Assembly: GCF_030010555.1 (NCBI RefSeq)
Contig: NZ_JASCQP010000016.1
Coordinates: 30,262-94,261 of the forward strand
Direction: 5' to 3'
DNA from: Halomonas rhizosphaerae
Lineage (GTDB): Bacteria > Pseudomonadota > Gammaproteobacteria > Pseudomonadales > Halomonadaceae
DNA length: 64,000 nucleotides
The notes under the pieces are model-generated. The model made no database searches. It was not told the DNA's origin and worked only from the letters and a program-made list of their open reading frames with translations. The position numbers and the translations under genes were made by a program. Positions 15,338 through 24,679 of this stretch are shown in pieces (positions within the stretch are counted from its first letter, which is position 1; every line of letters begins with the position of its first letter).

Positions 15338-16756
15338 ATGACCCGCCCCGTGATCGCCTGGTTCCGCAGCGACCTGCGCCTCCAGGACAACGCCGCCCTG
15401 GCCGCGGCCGCCCGCCAGGGGCCCGTGATCGCCGTCTTCCTGCGCAGCCTCCCCCACTGGCAGCGCCACGGGCACGGCGCCAACAAGCTCGACTTCTGGG
15501 GCCGCGGGGTGGCCGCCCTGCACGACGGCCTGGGCGGCCTCGGCATTCCGCTGCTGCACCGCGACATCGACGACTTCGGCGAGGCCCCGGCGGCCCTGCT
15601 GGCCATCGCCCGGGAGACCGATGCCGCCGCCCTGCACTTCAACCGCGAGTACCCGGTGGACGAGCGGGCCCGCGACGCCGCGGTGATCGAGGCCTTCGAC
15701 GCGGCGGGCCTCAGCGCCACCGGTCACCATGACGCCGTGGCCTTCGCGCCCGGCGAGCTGCTCACCGGCAAGGGCGACTACTACGGGGTCTTCACCCCCT
15801 TCGCCAAAGCCTGGCACCGCCAGCTGACGCCGGAACGGATCGCCCTGCACGACACCCCGCCGCCCCAGGGGCGGCTCGACATCGCGTCCGACCCGCTGCC
15901 CGAGCTTCCCGGACTGAAGGACACGCCCGTCGACGGCCGCCAGTGGCCGGCCGGCGAGGGACCCGCCGCCGACCGCCTGGAGCGCTTCCTGCGCTTCCGG
16001 GGACGCCACTACGCCGCTCAGCGCGACTTCCCGGCCATCCGCGGCACCAGCGAGCTCTCGCCCTACCTGGCGCTGGGCATGATCTCCCACCGCCAGTGCC
16101 TGCAGGCGGTGCTGGCCGAGAACGACGGCGACCTGGCCGAGGGCGACGCCGGGCTCACGGCCTGGGTCAACGAACTGGTGTGGCGGGAGTTCTATCGCCA
16201 CGTGGCCGTCGGCTTCCCGCGGGTCTGTCGCCATCGCCCCTTCCAGCGGCACACCGAGCGGCTGGCCTGGCGCGACGACGAGGCCGGCTTCGCCGCCTGG
16301 TGCGAGGGACGCACCGGCTACCCGCTCGTCGATGCCGCCATGCGCCAGCTCGTCGCCACCGGCTGGATGCACAACCGCCTGCGCATGGTCACCGCCATGT
16401 TCCTCGCCAAGCACCTGCTGATCGACTGGCGCCGCGGCGAGGCCTTCTTCCTGCGCCACCTGGTGGATGGCGAGTTCTGCGCCAACAACGGCGGCTGGCA
16501 GTGGGCCGCCTCCACCGGCACCGATGCCGCCCCCTACTTCCGCATCTTCAATCCCACGACCCAATCGACGCGTTTCGACCCCGACGGCCGCTTCCTCGCC
16601 GAGTGGCTGCCGGCGCTGGCCGGGCTGCCGGCGAAGGCCCGTCATGCCCCCTCACGCGACCTGCTGGGCGGCGTCGACTACCCGGCCCCGATCGTCGACC
16701 ACCGGGCCGCCCGAGCTCGCGCCCTGGAGGCCTTCAAGGCCCTGAACGCGGCATAA
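15338..16756 (+). CDS. phrB: Deoxyribodipyrimidine photolyase (CPD class I)
   Basis: FAD enzyme that uses blue/near-UV light to split cyclobutane pyrimidine dimers. It has 472 residues, the E. coli length, from ATG 15338 (MTRPVIAWFRSDLRLQDN) with GGAG upstream. The antenna-binding alpha/beta domain is N-terminal. The FAD domain has WVNELVWREFYRH, ATGWMHNRLRM and NNGGWQWAASTGTDA, which hold the electron-transfer tryptophans. It lies 13 bp after merR, probably in the same transcript, and fits a light-induced repair role. Confidence 0.97.
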   Translation: MTRPVIAWFRSDLRLQDNAALAAAARQGPVIAVFLRSLPHWQRHGHGANKLDFWGRGVAALHDGLGGLGIPLLHRDIDDFGEAPAALLAIARETDAAALHFNREYPVDERARDAAVIEAFDAAGLSATGHHDAVAFAPGELLTGKGDYYGVFTPFAKAWHRQLTPERIALHDTPPPQGRLDIASDPLPELPGLKDTPVDGRQWPAGEGPAADRLERFLRFRGRHYAAQRDFPAIRGTSELSPYLALGMISHRQCLQAVLAENDGDLAEGDAGLTAWVNELVWREFYRHVAVGFPRVCRHRPFQRHTERLAWRDDEAGFAAWCEGRTGYPLVDAAMRQLVATGWMHNRLRMVTAMFLAKHLLIDWRRGEAFFLRHLVDGEFCANNGGWQWAASTGTDAAPYFRIFNPTTQSTRFDPDGRFLAEWLPALAGLPAKARHAPSRDLLGGVDYPAPIVDHRAARARALEAFKALNAA

Positions 16757-16783
16757 TGGCCATCTGACAAGGGAGACCCTGCC

Positions 16784-17218
16784 ATGCGCCAGGCACCTGA
16801 CCTGGAGGCCTTCTGCGCCTTCTTCAATAAACTGGACAAGACCTGTACAACGAAGCTATACGAGGTATACACTGACGACGTCGACTTCATCGACCCGCTG
16901 CACCAGATCAGGGGTCGGGAGGCGCTGGAGGCCTACTTCCGCACCCTGTACGACAACGTGACATCGTGCCGCTTCACCTTCCACGAGACGCTGCAACGGC
17001 ACGACACGGCATTCGTCACCTGGACGATGCACCTGGTGCATCCCCGCCTCGACGGCGGACGCGAGGTGGAGGTCGAGGGATGCTCGCACCTGCGCTTCGC
17101 GGAGGACGGCCGGGTGGCCAGGCACCGCGACTACTTCGATGCCGGCGCCCTGCTCTACGAGCGCCTGCCCCTGCTGGGGGGCGCGATACGACTGGTGAAG
17201 CGACAACTGGCCCACTGA
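16784..17218 (+). CDS. NTF2-like (SnoaL-type) protein of photolyase clusters
   Basis: 144 residues with the cone-shaped NTF2-like fold signature: an N-terminal helix, DDVDFIDPLHQI, then strands ending GCSHLRFAEDGRVARHRDYF with a terminal helix region LPLLGGAIRLVKRQL. Such proteins are enzymes or ligand binders; this subfamily commonly accompanies phrB, SDR and DUF1365 genes in gammaproteobacteria. It has a GGGAGA ribosome-binding site and lies 27 bp after phrB. Function unknown. Confidence 0.82.
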   Translation: MRQAPDLEAFCAFFNKLDKTCTTKLYEVYTDDVDFIDPLHQIRGREALEAYFRTLYDNVTSCRFTFHETLQRHDTAFVTWTMHLVHPRLDGGREVEVEGCSHLRFAEDGRVARHRDYFDAGALLYERLPLLGGAIRLVKRQLAH

Positions 17219-17243
17219 AGGCCGCCGAGAACGGGGAGAGACC

Positions 17244-18026
17244 ATGAGCACAGCGAGCGACAGGCAGCGCATCTGGCTGACCGGGGCCACCTCGGGCATC
17301 GGCCGTGCCCTGGCCGAACGCCTGCTCGACGAGGGGCACCGGGTGGCGCTCAGCGCGCGCAGCGAGACGGCGCTTGGTGAACTCGCCGCCGGTCGCGACA
17401 ACGCCCTGCTGCTGCCCCTGGACGTGGCCGACCGCCAGGCCGTGCGCCAAGCCGGCGAGCGGCTGGGCGCGGCATTCGGCGGCCTGGACCTGGTGATCCT
17501 CAATGCCGGGACCTGCGAGTACCTGGACGTCCGCGACTTCGATGTCGACCTCGTCGAGCGGGTCTTCGCCCCCAACTTCTTCGGTGCCGTCTACGGCGTC
17601 GCGGCCGCCCTGCCCCTGCTGCGCCGGGCCCGCGCCGAGGGCGGGCGCCCGCTGCTGGCCGCCACCTCCAGCGCCGCGGCCTACCTGCCGCTGCCGCGCG
17701 CCGAGGCCTACGGCGCCTCCAAGGCCGCACTGAGCCACTTCCTGGAGTCGCTGCGCCTCGACCTGGCCGCCGAAGGCATCGACGTGAGCCTGATCCACCC
17801 CGGCTTCGTCAAGACCCCGCTGACCGACCGCAACGACTTCGCCATGCCCATGCGCGTGACCGTCGACGAGGCCGCCACGGCGATCCTCGAAGGCCTCGCC
17901 AGGCGCCGCCTGGACATCCACTTCCCGCGACGCTTCACGCTGCTGGTGCGGCTGGCGGGCATCCTGCCCCCGGGCCTGCGCCTCCGCCTGGGACGGCGCA
18001 TGACACGCCAGGAGACCCGCCGATGA
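17244..18026 (+). CDS. Short-chain dehydrogenase/reductase
   Basis: 260 residues of classical SDR: cofactor motif TGATSGIG at about 14-21, NAG (LNAGTCEY), catalytic Ser in the ATSSAAAYLPL region, and Y156-GAS-K160. Arg at the end of the second strand (SARSE) suggests NADPH. The C-terminal segment RFTLLVRLAGILPPGLRLRLG is hydrophobic and may be membrane-associated. The stop overlaps the next start by ATGA. In context it probably acts on a lipid or on an intermediate of the amine-oxidase/methyltransferase pair. Confidence 0.92.
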   Translation: MSTASDRQRIWLTGATSGIGRALAERLLDEGHRVALSARSETALGELAAGRDNALLLPLDVADRQAVRQAGERLGAAFGGLDLVILNAGTCEYLDVRDFDVDLVERVFAPNFFGAVYGVAAALPLLRRARAEGGRPLLAATSSAAAYLPLPRAEAYGASKAALSHFLESLRLDLAAEGIDVSLIHPGFVKTPLTDRNDFAMPMRVTVDEAATAILEGLARRRLDIHFPRRFTLLVRLAGILPPGLRLRLGRRMTRQETRR

Positions 18027-19396
18027 CCGCCTCGTTCACACCGCCGCACCCGCCCCGTGACGCTGCCCGCCGGCATGCTGCCCGACGCATTGCCGTGATC
18101 GGCAGTGGCATCGGTGGCATGGCCGCTGCCTGGTACCTGTCGAGCCGCCACGAGGTGACGCTGTTCGAGGCCGCCGACCGCCTGGGCGGCCATACCGCCA
18201 CCGTCGATGTCGAGCTGGCGGGCAGGCACTACGCGATAGACACCGGCTTCATCGTCTTCAACGACTGGACCTACCCGCATTTCCAGCGGCTGATGGCGAG
18301 ACTCGACGTGGCCAGCCAGCCCACGGAGATGAGCTTCTCGGTGCACGAGACGGCACGCGACTTCGAGTACAACGGCCACACCCTGGCGAGCCTGTTCGCC
18401 CAGCGGCGCAACCTGCTGCGACCCAGCTTCCATCGCCTGCTGCGCGATATCCTGCGCTTCAACCGCGAGGCGACCCGGGCACTGGAGGAGGGCCGGCTCG
18501 ACCCCGCCATGACCCTGGGCGGCTGGCTTGAGGCCAACGGCTTCGACGACGACTTCCAGCACCACTACCTGCTGCCCATGGGCGCGGCGATCTGGTCGGC
18601 CAGCATCCGCGACCTGCGCGACTTCCCGCTGCTGTTCTTCGTGCGCTTCTTCCGCCACCACGGCCTGCTGTCGGTCAACGACCGGCCCCAGTGGCACACC
18701 CTGGTGGGCGGCTCGCGCAGCTACATCCCGGCGCTGACCGCGCCCTGCGCCGGCCGCATCCACCTGGCCACCCCGGTGCGCGGCATCCGCCGCCATGCCG
18801 ACTGGGTCGAGGTGCGCACCGCGGGCGGCATCCAGGCCTTCGACCAGGTGGTGCTGGCCTGCCACGCCGACCAGGCGCTGGCGATGCTCGACGACCCGAG
18901 CGCCGCCGAACGCGAGATCCTCGGCGCCCTGCCCTACGCCGACAACGAGGTGGTGCTGCATACCGACACCCGGCTGCTGCCACGCCGCCGGCGCGCCTGG
19001 GCGAGCTGGAACTACCGCCTCGATGGACGCGGCGACGACGCCCGGGTCTCGGTGACCTACGACATGAACATCCTGCAGCGCATCACCGCCCCGCATACCT
19101 TCTGCGTGACCCTCAACGACAGCGCCGCCATCGACCCCGCCAGGGTGCTGGGCCGCTTCACCTATGCCCATCCCCAGTTCACCCTGGCCGGCCAGGCGGC
19201 CCAGGCCCGCCATGCCGAGATCTCCGGGCCCGAGCAGCGCACCCACTACTGCGGCGCCTACTGGCGCAACGGCTTCCACGAGGACGGTGTCTGGAGTGCC
19301 CTGCGGGTGGCCCGCGCCCTGGGCTGCGACGAGGACGACCATCACGAGGTGCAGCCGGCCATGCCGGCACCGGCCGCCGAGGAGCGCGTGGCATGA
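18023..19396 (+). CDS. FAD amine-oxidase-like protein (COG2907 type)
   Basis: 457 residues. GSGIGGMAAAWYLSSRHEVTLF at about 30-51 is the FAD Rossmann motif, and GLGGHT-type binding follows as RLGGHTATVD. The C-terminus holds THYCGAYWRNGFHEDGV, a conserved family block near the flavin. Proteins of this group neighbour Cfa-like methyltransferases in the singlet-oxygen regulon of Rhodobacter and in light-inducible clusters of Pseudomonas, where unusual fatty acids are made. It overlaps the SDR and DUF1365 genes by 4 bp on each side, implying coordinated translation. Confidence 0.9.
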   Translation: MTASFTPPHPPRDAARRHAARRIAVIGSGIGGMAAAWYLSSRHEVTLFEAADRLGGHTATVDVELAGRHYAIDTGFIVFNDWTYPHFQRLMARLDVASQPTEMSFSVHETARDFEYNGHTLASLFAQRRNLLRPSFHRLLRDILRFNREATRALEEGRLDPAMTLGGWLEANGFDDDFQHHYLLPMGAAIWSASIRDLRDFPLLFFVRFFRHHGLLSVNDRPQWHTLVGGSRSYIPALTAPCAGRIHLATPVRGIRRHADWVEVRTAGGIQAFDQVVLACHADQALAMLDDPSAAEREILGALPYADNEVVLHTDTRLLPRRRRAWASWNYRLDGRGDDARVSVTYDMNILQRITAPHTFCVTLNDSAAIDPARVLGRFTYAHPQFTLAGQAAQARHAEISGPEQRTHYCGAYWRNGFHEDGVWSALRVARALGCDEDDHHEVQPAMPAPAAEERVA

Positions 19397-20172
19397 CCCG
19401 CTCGCCGCGCTCGCGCATCTATCGTGGCACCCTGCGCCATCGCCGCTTCCTGCCACGACCGCATGCCTTCGAGTACGGCCTCTGGATGGCCTGGCTCGAC
19501 CTCGACGAGCTCCCCGAGCTGTTCGACGGCGTGCCCGGCTTCAGCGCCCGACGCCCGGCGCTGGCGCGCTTTCGCCGCGAGGACTACCTGGCCCCCCACG
19601 ACCGCCCCCTCAAGCAGGCGGTGCGCGAGGAGCTGGAGCGCCAGCTGGGCAGTGCCCCGGACGGGCGCATCTGCGTGCTGACCCAGCTGCGCACCCTGGG
19701 GCTGGGCTTCAACCCGGTATCGCTCTACTACGCCTATGATGCCCGCGGCGAGCTGCGCGCGGTGCTCGGCGAGGTGAGCAACACGCCCTGGGGGGAGCGC
19801 ACCCGCTATGCCTGCGCCGTGTCGCCTCGGCGCCACGGCCATGTCGCCGAGTTCGACAAGGTCATGCACGTCTCGCCCTTCAACCCCATGGACATGACCT
19901 ACCGCTGGCGCTTCGACACCCCCGGCGAGACCCTGTCGATGCACATGGAGAACTGGAAGGACGGCGAGCGCCACTTCGACGCCACCCTGACCCTGCAGGC
20001 CCGACCGGCCACCCGCGGCGTGCTGCTGGCCACCCTGGCCCGCCAGCCATGGATGAGCCTGAAGACCCTCGCCGGCATCCATTTCGAGGCGCTGCGACTC
20101 TGGCTCAAGCGCATTCCCGTCCATGACCATCCCGGCCAGGACCCCCCTTCCCGTGAGGAGAGCTCGTCGTGA
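19393..20172 (+). CDS. DUF1365 protein
   Basis: 259 residues. The frame is open far upstream, but ATG 19393 overlaps the previous stop (ATGA) and gives the family N-terminus MTRSPRSRIYRGTLRHRRF, followed by the conserved FNPVSLYYAYD and KVMHVSPFNPMDMTYRW blocks. No catalytic mechanism is known. DUF1365 almost always sits between an amine-oxidase-like and a cyclopropane-synthase-like gene, as here, so it probably works on the same lipid product. Confidence 0.92.
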   Translation: MTRSPRSRIYRGTLRHRRFLPRPHAFEYGLWMAWLDLDELPELFDGVPGFSARRPALARFRREDYLAPHDRPLKQAVREELERQLGSAPDGRICVLTQLRTLGLGFNPVSLYYAYDARGELRAVLGEVSNTPWGERTRYACAVSPRRHGHVAEFDKVMHVSPFNPMDMTYRWRFDTPGETLSMHMENWKDGERHFDATLTLQARPATRGVLLATLARQPWMSLKTLAGIHFEALRLWLKRIPVHDHPGQDPPSREESSS

Positions 20173-21437
20173 ACACCCTTCGCTCCGCCACTGCCCGCCC
20201 CCTGGCCCCCGAGGGCGACCGGCTAACCCGCTGGCTCAAACCCCGGGTGCTGGCCCAGCTCGACCGCCTGGAGGGCGGCAACATCACCCTGATCGACGGT
20301 CACAAGCGCCATCACCTGGGCCAGGGAGGGCCGCTGCGGGCCACCCTGGTGGTGCGCCACCACCGGGCCTGGAAACGCCTGGCACTGGGCGGCACCGTGG
20401 GCGCGGCCGAGGCCTACATGGAGGGGGACTGGGATGCCGACGACCCGGTGGCCCTGGTGCGACTGTTCGCCGCCAACCTGGAACGGGTCAACGGCGAGAT
20501 CGAGAACGGCCCCGCACGCCTCGGACGCTGGCTGCTCGGCGCCCTCTACGGCCTGCAGCGCAACAGCCTGAGCGGATCGAAGCGCAACATCGCCGCCCAC
20601 TACGACATCGGCAATGCGCTGTTCGCCACCTTCCTCGACCGTGACCACCGCATGTACTCCAGCGCGGTCTTCCCGCACCCCGAGGCGAGCCTGGAGGAGG
20701 CCTCGACCCACAAGCTCGACCTGATGCTCGAGAAGCTCGATGTCCAGCCCCACCACCACCTGCTGGAGATCGGCACCGGCTGGGGCGGGCTGGCCATCCA
20801 TGCGGCGAAGACCCGCGGCTGCCGCGTGACCACCACCACCATCTCCGCGGAACAGTATGCCTTCACGGCGCGGCGCATCGAGGAGGAGGGGCTGGGCAAG
20901 CGCATCACCCTGCTCCAGCAGGATTACCGTGAGCTCGAGGGCCAGTACGACCGGCTGATCTCGGTGGAGATGATCGAGGCGGTGGGCCACCAGTACCTGG
21001 GCACCTACCTGGCGACCCTGGACCGGCTGCTCACCGATGACGGCCAGGCGATGCTGCAGGCGATCACCATCCGCGACCAGCGCTACGAGGAGGCCAAGCG
21101 CGAGATGGACTTCATCAAGCGCTACATCTTCCCGGGGGGCTTCCTGCCGTCGCACCGCGCCATCCTCGACGGACTGACCCGCCACACCTCGCTCAACGTC
21201 GTCGACCTGGACGAGATCGGCCAGCACTACGCCCGCACCCTGCGCGAGTGGCGTCATCGCTTCGAGGCCAGCCTGGAGACCGTGCGCCGGCTCGGCTATG
21301 ACGAGCGCTTCATCCGCATGTGGCGCTACTATCTCTGCTACTGCGAGGGCGGCTTCATGGAGCGCACCATCGGCACCTGCCAGCTGCTGCTGGCCAAGCC
21401 CGGCGCACGGCCGGCGCCGCTCACCGGGGCGGCGTGA
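20169..21437 (+). CDS. Cyclopropane-fatty-acid-synthase-like methyltransferase
   Basis: 422 residues from GTG 20169, which overlaps the DUF1365 stop as GTGA. The class I SAM-binding motif LEIGTGWGGLAIHA spans about 199-212; downstream come SVEMIEAVGHQYL and FIKRYIFPGGFLPS, and YYLCYCEGGF near the end is the bicarbonate/active-site region of the Cfa family. Cfa enzymes methylate double bonds of phospholipid acyl chains. In clusters with the amine-oxidase-like partner, related enzymes take part in making methylated or furan fatty acids that scavenge reactive oxygen. Which product is formed here is not decided by sequence. Confidence 0.93.
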   Translation: MNTLRSATARPLAPEGDRLTRWLKPRVLAQLDRLEGGNITLIDGHKRHHLGQGGPLRATLVVRHHRAWKRLALGGTVGAAEAYMEGDWDADDPVALVRLFAANLERVNGEIENGPARLGRWLLGALYGLQRNSLSGSKRNIAAHYDIGNALFATFLDRDHRMYSSAVFPHPEASLEEASTHKLDLMLEKLDVQPHHHLLEIGTGWGGLAIHAAKTRGCRVTTTTISAEQYAFTARRIEEEGLGKRITLLQQDYRELEGQYDRLISVEMIEAVGHQYLGTYLATLDRLLTDDGQAMLQAITIRDQRYEEAKREMDFIKRYIFPGGFLPSHRAILDGLTRHTSLNVVDLDEIGQHYARTLREWRHRFEASLETVRRLGYDERFIRMWRYYLCYCEGGFMERTIGTCQLLLAKPGARPAPLTGAA

Positions 21438-21443
21438 TCCGCG

Positions 21444-21971
21444 ATGGCCACCCGATCCGATAGCCCCGTGAAGCTGCTGGCCAACCTGGCCGCCTTCCAG
21501 GCGGGCTGGTTCGCCTGCGTGCTGGGCGGCTCGGGGGTCGGCCTGCTGGTCGCCGCGATGATCCTCACCCTGCACCTGGCCTGGCTGGCGCGCCCCGGGG
21601 AATGGCGCTGGCTGGCGGGCTTCGCCGCGCTGGGGCTGGTGGTGGACGGCGGCCTGACGCTGGCCGGCGGCTTCGACTTCGCTGACGGGACGCCCCTGCT
21701 CGGCGGGCTACCGCCCTGGCTGTGGCTACTCTGGCCCCTCTTCGCCACCCTGATCCACCACTCGCTGGCCTGGCTCTGGCAAAGCCCATGGCTGGCCGTG
21801 CTCGGCGGCGCCACCAGCGGCCCGCTCTCCTACTACGCCGGCGCCCGCCTCGCCGGGGTGGAACTCGCCCCCTGGCTGCTGCCCGCCGAGGCGCTGGCCT
21901 GGGCGCTGATCTGCCTGGTCCTGAGTCGACGCCTCGGCAGTCCGCTTGCCCTGACAAGGCCGGCCCGCTGA
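21444..21971 (+). CDS. DUF2878 integral membrane protein
   Basis: 175 residues with five to six hydrophobic segments. Family landmarks are the N-terminal NLAAFQAGWFACVLGG block, LWPLFATLIHHSLAWLW, and GPLSYYAGARLAGV. Function unknown. It starts 6 bp after the Cfa-like gene and closes the light cluster; in related clusters a DUF3833 lipoprotein often follows but is absent here. A role in handling the modified lipid is inference. Confidence 0.9.
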   Translation: MATRSDSPVKLLANLAAFQAGWFACVLGGSGVGLLVAAMILTLHLAWLARPGEWRWLAGFAALGLVVDGGLTLAGGFDFADGTPLLGGLPPWLWLLWPLFATLIHHSLAWLWQSPWLAVLGGATSGPLSYYAGARLAGVELAPWLLPAEALAWALICLVLSRRLGSPLALTRPAR

Positions 21972-22096
21972 GGCCAGCCCCGCCTCTCCCGCCTACGGCG
22001 TGCATTCATCGTGTGTGGACAGTAGACTAGGCACAGCCGCCCGGCGGCCCCGGGCCGCTTTCGGCACACAATGATCTCGACTCTCGGAACGATTCA

Positions 22097-22612
22097 GTGA
22101 CCAAGCAACACTCCTTTGATCGCGAAGAACTGCTGGCCTGCTCACGCGGCGAGCTGTTCGGTCCGGGCAATGCCCAGTTGCCGGCCCCCAACATGCTGAT
22201 GCTCGATCGCATCATGCACATCCATGAGGAAGGCGGCGATCACGGCAAGGGCGAGCTGATCGCCGAGCTGGATATCCACCCCAACCTGTGGTTCTTTGGC
22301 TGCCACTTCCCCGGGGATCCGGTGATGCCCGGCTGCCTGGGCCTGGACGCCATGTGGCAACTGGTGGGGTTCTACCTGGGCTGGCTCGGCCACCCCGGTC
22401 GGGGCCGCGCCCTGGGCTGCGGCGAGGTCAAGTTCAGCGGCCAGATCCTGCCCGACGCCCGGAAGGTCACCTACCGGATCAACATCAAGCGCATCATCAC
22501 CCGGCGCCTGATCCTGGGCATGGCCGACGGCACCGTATCCGTCGACGGCCGCGACATCTACCAGGCCAACGACCTGCGCGTCGGCCTGTTCACCTCCACC
22601 GCGAATTTCTGA
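22097..22612 (+). CDS. fabA: 3-hydroxydecanoyl-ACP dehydratase/isomerase
   Basis: Bifunctional enzyme that dehydrates 3-hydroxydecanoyl-ACP and isomerises trans-2 to cis-3-decenoyl-ACP, the branch point of anaerobic unsaturated fatty acid synthesis. It has 171 residues. Catalytic His70 and Asp84 lie in [20 protein letters not shown]. The start codon is GTG (22097), chosen because [12 protein letters not shown] aligns with the family N-terminus. It is 13 bp before fabB and forms a fabAB operon. It provides the cis double bonds that the upstream Cfa-like enzyme could modify. Confidence 0.97.
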   Translation: MTKQHSFDREELLACSRGELFGPGNAQLPAPNMLMLDRIMHIHEEGGDHGKGELIAELDIHPNLWFFGCHFPGDPVMPGCLGLDAMWQLVGFYLGWLGHPGRGRALGCGEVKFSGQILPDARKVTYRINIKRIITRRLILGMADGTVSVDGRDIYQANDLRVGLFTSTANF

Positions 22613-22625
22613 ACAGGAGGCTCCC

Positions 22626-23843
22626 ATGCGACAAGTGGTAGTCACCGGCCTGGGCATCGTGTCCTGCCTGGGCAACGACGCACAACAGGTTCTGGAGGCG
22701 CTCAGGAGCGGGCGCTCGGGCATCCGCTTCAAGGAAGACTATGCCGAGCGAGGATTCCGCAGCCAGGTGGCCGGCAGCGTCGACATCGACCTGGACGCCC
22801 TGATCGACCGCAAGCTGCGCCGCTTCATGGGCGACGCCGCGGCGTTCGCCTATGTCTCCATGGCCCAGGCCATCGAGGACTCGGGGCTGGCGCCGGAGAT
22901 GGTCTCCAGCGAGCGCACCGGGCTGATCGCCGGCTCCGGCGGCGCCTCCAGCGCCAACCAGGTGGAGGCCGCCGACCTGATGCGCGAGAAGGGGCTGCGC
23001 CGAGTGGGTCCCTACCGGGTCACCCGCACCATGGGCAGCACCGTCTCGGCCTGCCTGGCGACCCCGTTCAGGATCAAGGGCGTGAACTACTCCATCTCCT
23101 CTGCCTGCGCCACCTCGGCCCACTGCATCGGCAGCGCCGTGGAGCAGATCCAGATGGGCAAGCAGGACGTGGTCTTCGCCGGCGGCGGCGAGGAGGAGCA
23201 CTGGACCCTCTCCTGCCTGTTCGACGCCATGGGCGCCCTCTCGACCCACTACAACGACACCCCCGACAAGGCCTCACGGCCCTATGACCAGGCCCGCGAC
23301 GGCTTCGTCATCGCCGGCGGTGGCGGCATGCTGGTGCTCGAGGAGTTGGAGCACGCCCGGGCCCGCGGCGCGAAGATCTATGCCGAGGTGACCGGCTACG
23401 GCGCCACCTCCGACGGCCACGACATGGTCGCCCCCTCCGGCGAGGGCGCAGTGCGCTGCATGCGCCAGGCCATGGCCACCGTCGACGGCAAGATCGACTA
23501 CATCAACACCCACGGCACCTCGACGCCGGTGGGCGACGTGGCAGAGCTCAAGGCGATCCGCGAGGTCTTCGGCAACTCCACGCCGGCGATGAGCTCCACC
23601 AAGTCGCTGACGGGCCACTCCCTGGGCGCCACCGGCGTGCAGGAGGCGATCTACTCGCTGCTGATGATGGAGAACGACTTCATCGCCGCCTCCGCCAACG
23701 TCGAGACCCTCGACGAGCAGGCCGACGGCTTCGATATCGTCACCCAGCGCCGCGATGGCGTGACGGTCGAGCGGGTCCTCTCCAACAGCTTCGGCTTCGG
23801 CGGCACCAACGCCTGCCTGGTGCTGGAGAAGTTCCGCGACTGA
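22626..23843 (+). CDS. fabB: 3-oxoacyl-ACP synthase I
   Basis: Beta-ketoacyl-ACP synthase that elongates cis-3-decenoyl-ACP after FabA. It has 405 residues with the Cys-His-His triad: Cys161 in [10 protein letters not shown], His296 in [11 protein letters not shown] and His331 in [11 protein letters not shown]. The C-terminal [14 protein letters not shown] block is conserved. The ribosome-binding site is AGGAGG. A strong hairpin follows. Confidence 0.98.
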   Translation: MRQVVVTGLGIVSCLGNDAQQVLEALRSGRSGIRFKEDYAERGFRSQVAGSVDIDLDALIDRKLRRFMGDAAAFAYVSMAQAIEDSGLAPEMVSSERTGLIAGSGGASSANQVEAADLMREKGLRRVGPYRVTRTMGSTVSACLATPFRIKGVNYSISSACATSAHCIGSAVEQIQMGKQDVVFAGGGEEEHWTLSCLFDAMGALSTHYNDTPDKASRPYDQARDGFVIAGGGGMLVLEELEHARARGAKIYAEVTGYGATSDGHDMVAPSGEGAVRCMRQAMATVDGKIDYINTHGTSTPVGDVAELKAIREVFGNSTPAMSSTKSLTGHSLGATGVQEAIYSLLMMENDFIAASANVETLDEQADGFDIVTQRRDGVTVERVLSNSFGFGGTNACLVLEKFRD

Positions 23844-23864
23844 TCCCTCACGCTGCTCCGACCA

Positions 23865-23902
23865 CAACGCAAGAGGCGCCCCATGGGGCGCCTCTTGCGT
23901 TG
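23865..23902. terminator. Bidirectional hairpin between fabB and plsC-like
   Basis: A perfect 18-bp inverted repeat with only two bases between the arms (CAACGCAAGAGGCGCCCC and complement). It lies between the convergent fabB and acyltransferase genes and could serve both. T-tracts are absent on either side, so it may act together with Rho or as a 3'-end stabiliser. Confidence 0.75.
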
Positions 23903-23917
23903 CGGGGGCGATCAGCG

Positions 23918-24679
23918 TCAGGCCAGCGGCTGCTCGGTGGCCGGCGGTGCGGCCGTGGCCGGGCGCGGCACTTCGGAGATCTCGGCCAGCCGAGCCTCGA
24001 TCCACGCCTCCACCTCGACCAGCACCTCCTCGGAGGTGCGGCCGGCGGTCTCGATGGGCTCGCCCACCTCCAGCGACAGACGCCCCGGGCGCTTGACCCA
24101 GTGACGTCCCGGCCAGCGTTCCCCGGCATTGTGGGCCACCGGCACCACCGGCACGCCGGCGCGGCAGGCAATCACCACACCACTCTTGCTGTAACGCCGC
24201 CGGCTTCCCGGTGCCACCCGGGTACCCTCGGGGAAGATCAGCACCGAGAGCCCCTCGTCGAGACGAGACTTGCCCTGGGTGAGCACCTGCTTCATGGCCC
24301 GGGCAGGCCTGCTGCGATCCAGAGCGATGGGATGCAACAGCTGCAGCCCCCAGCCGAAGATCGGGATGTTCAGCAGCTCCCGCTTGAGGACCGTGCAGAC
24401 CGGCGGATGGAGCAGCTGCAGATAGACGGTCTCCCACTCGGACTGGTGGTTGGCGAGGATGACGCAGGGGCCCTCGGGCAACCGCTCATGGCCGTGGAAG
24501 TCGTAGCGCACCCCGCAGACCAGGCGGAACCAGGCGATGATGAAGTGGTTGTAGAGGTTGAGCAGGCGATAGCGGGAGCGCAACGGCAGGAAGGGCGCCG
24601 GCGGCAGGAAGAGCACGCCGCAGACCAGCATGGCCAGAAAGTAGCCGGCATAGAAGACCAGGCTGCGGATAACGTTCAT
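23918..24679 (-). CDS. plsC: 1-acyl-sn-glycerol-3-phosphate acyltransferase
   Basis: Inner-membrane acyltransferase that makes phosphatidic acid from lysophosphatidate. It has 253 residues with an N-terminal membrane helix (about 7-31). Block I reads NHQSEWET, with the catalytic His and Glu in place of the usual Asp; block III is FPEGTR and block IV is VPVAHNAGE. The Ala/Pro-rich C-terminal tail is probably flexible. The start overlaps the upstream gene's stop (ATGA). Several PlsC paralogues exist in such bacteria, so the symbol is by family. Confidence 0.88.
   Translation of the reverse strand: MNVIRSLVFYAGYFLAMLVCGVLFLPPAPFLPLRSRYRLLNLYNHFIIAWFRLVCGVRYDFHGHERLPEGPCVILANHQSEWETVYLQLLHPPVCTVLKRELLNIPIFGWGLQLLHPIALDRSRPARAMKQVLTQGKSRLDEGLSVLIFPEGTRVAPGSRRRYSKSGVVIACRAGVPVVPVAHNAGERWPGRHWVKRPGRLSLEVGEPIETAGRTSEEVLVEVEAWIEARLAEISEVPRPATAAPPATEQPLA

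Noticed and set aside
16844..16871. TGTACA and TATACA 22 bp apart (two 11-bp turns), possible second operator
   Set aside because: They lie inside the NTF2-like coding sequence and encode conserved residues there (KLYEVYTDD); no promoter nearby.
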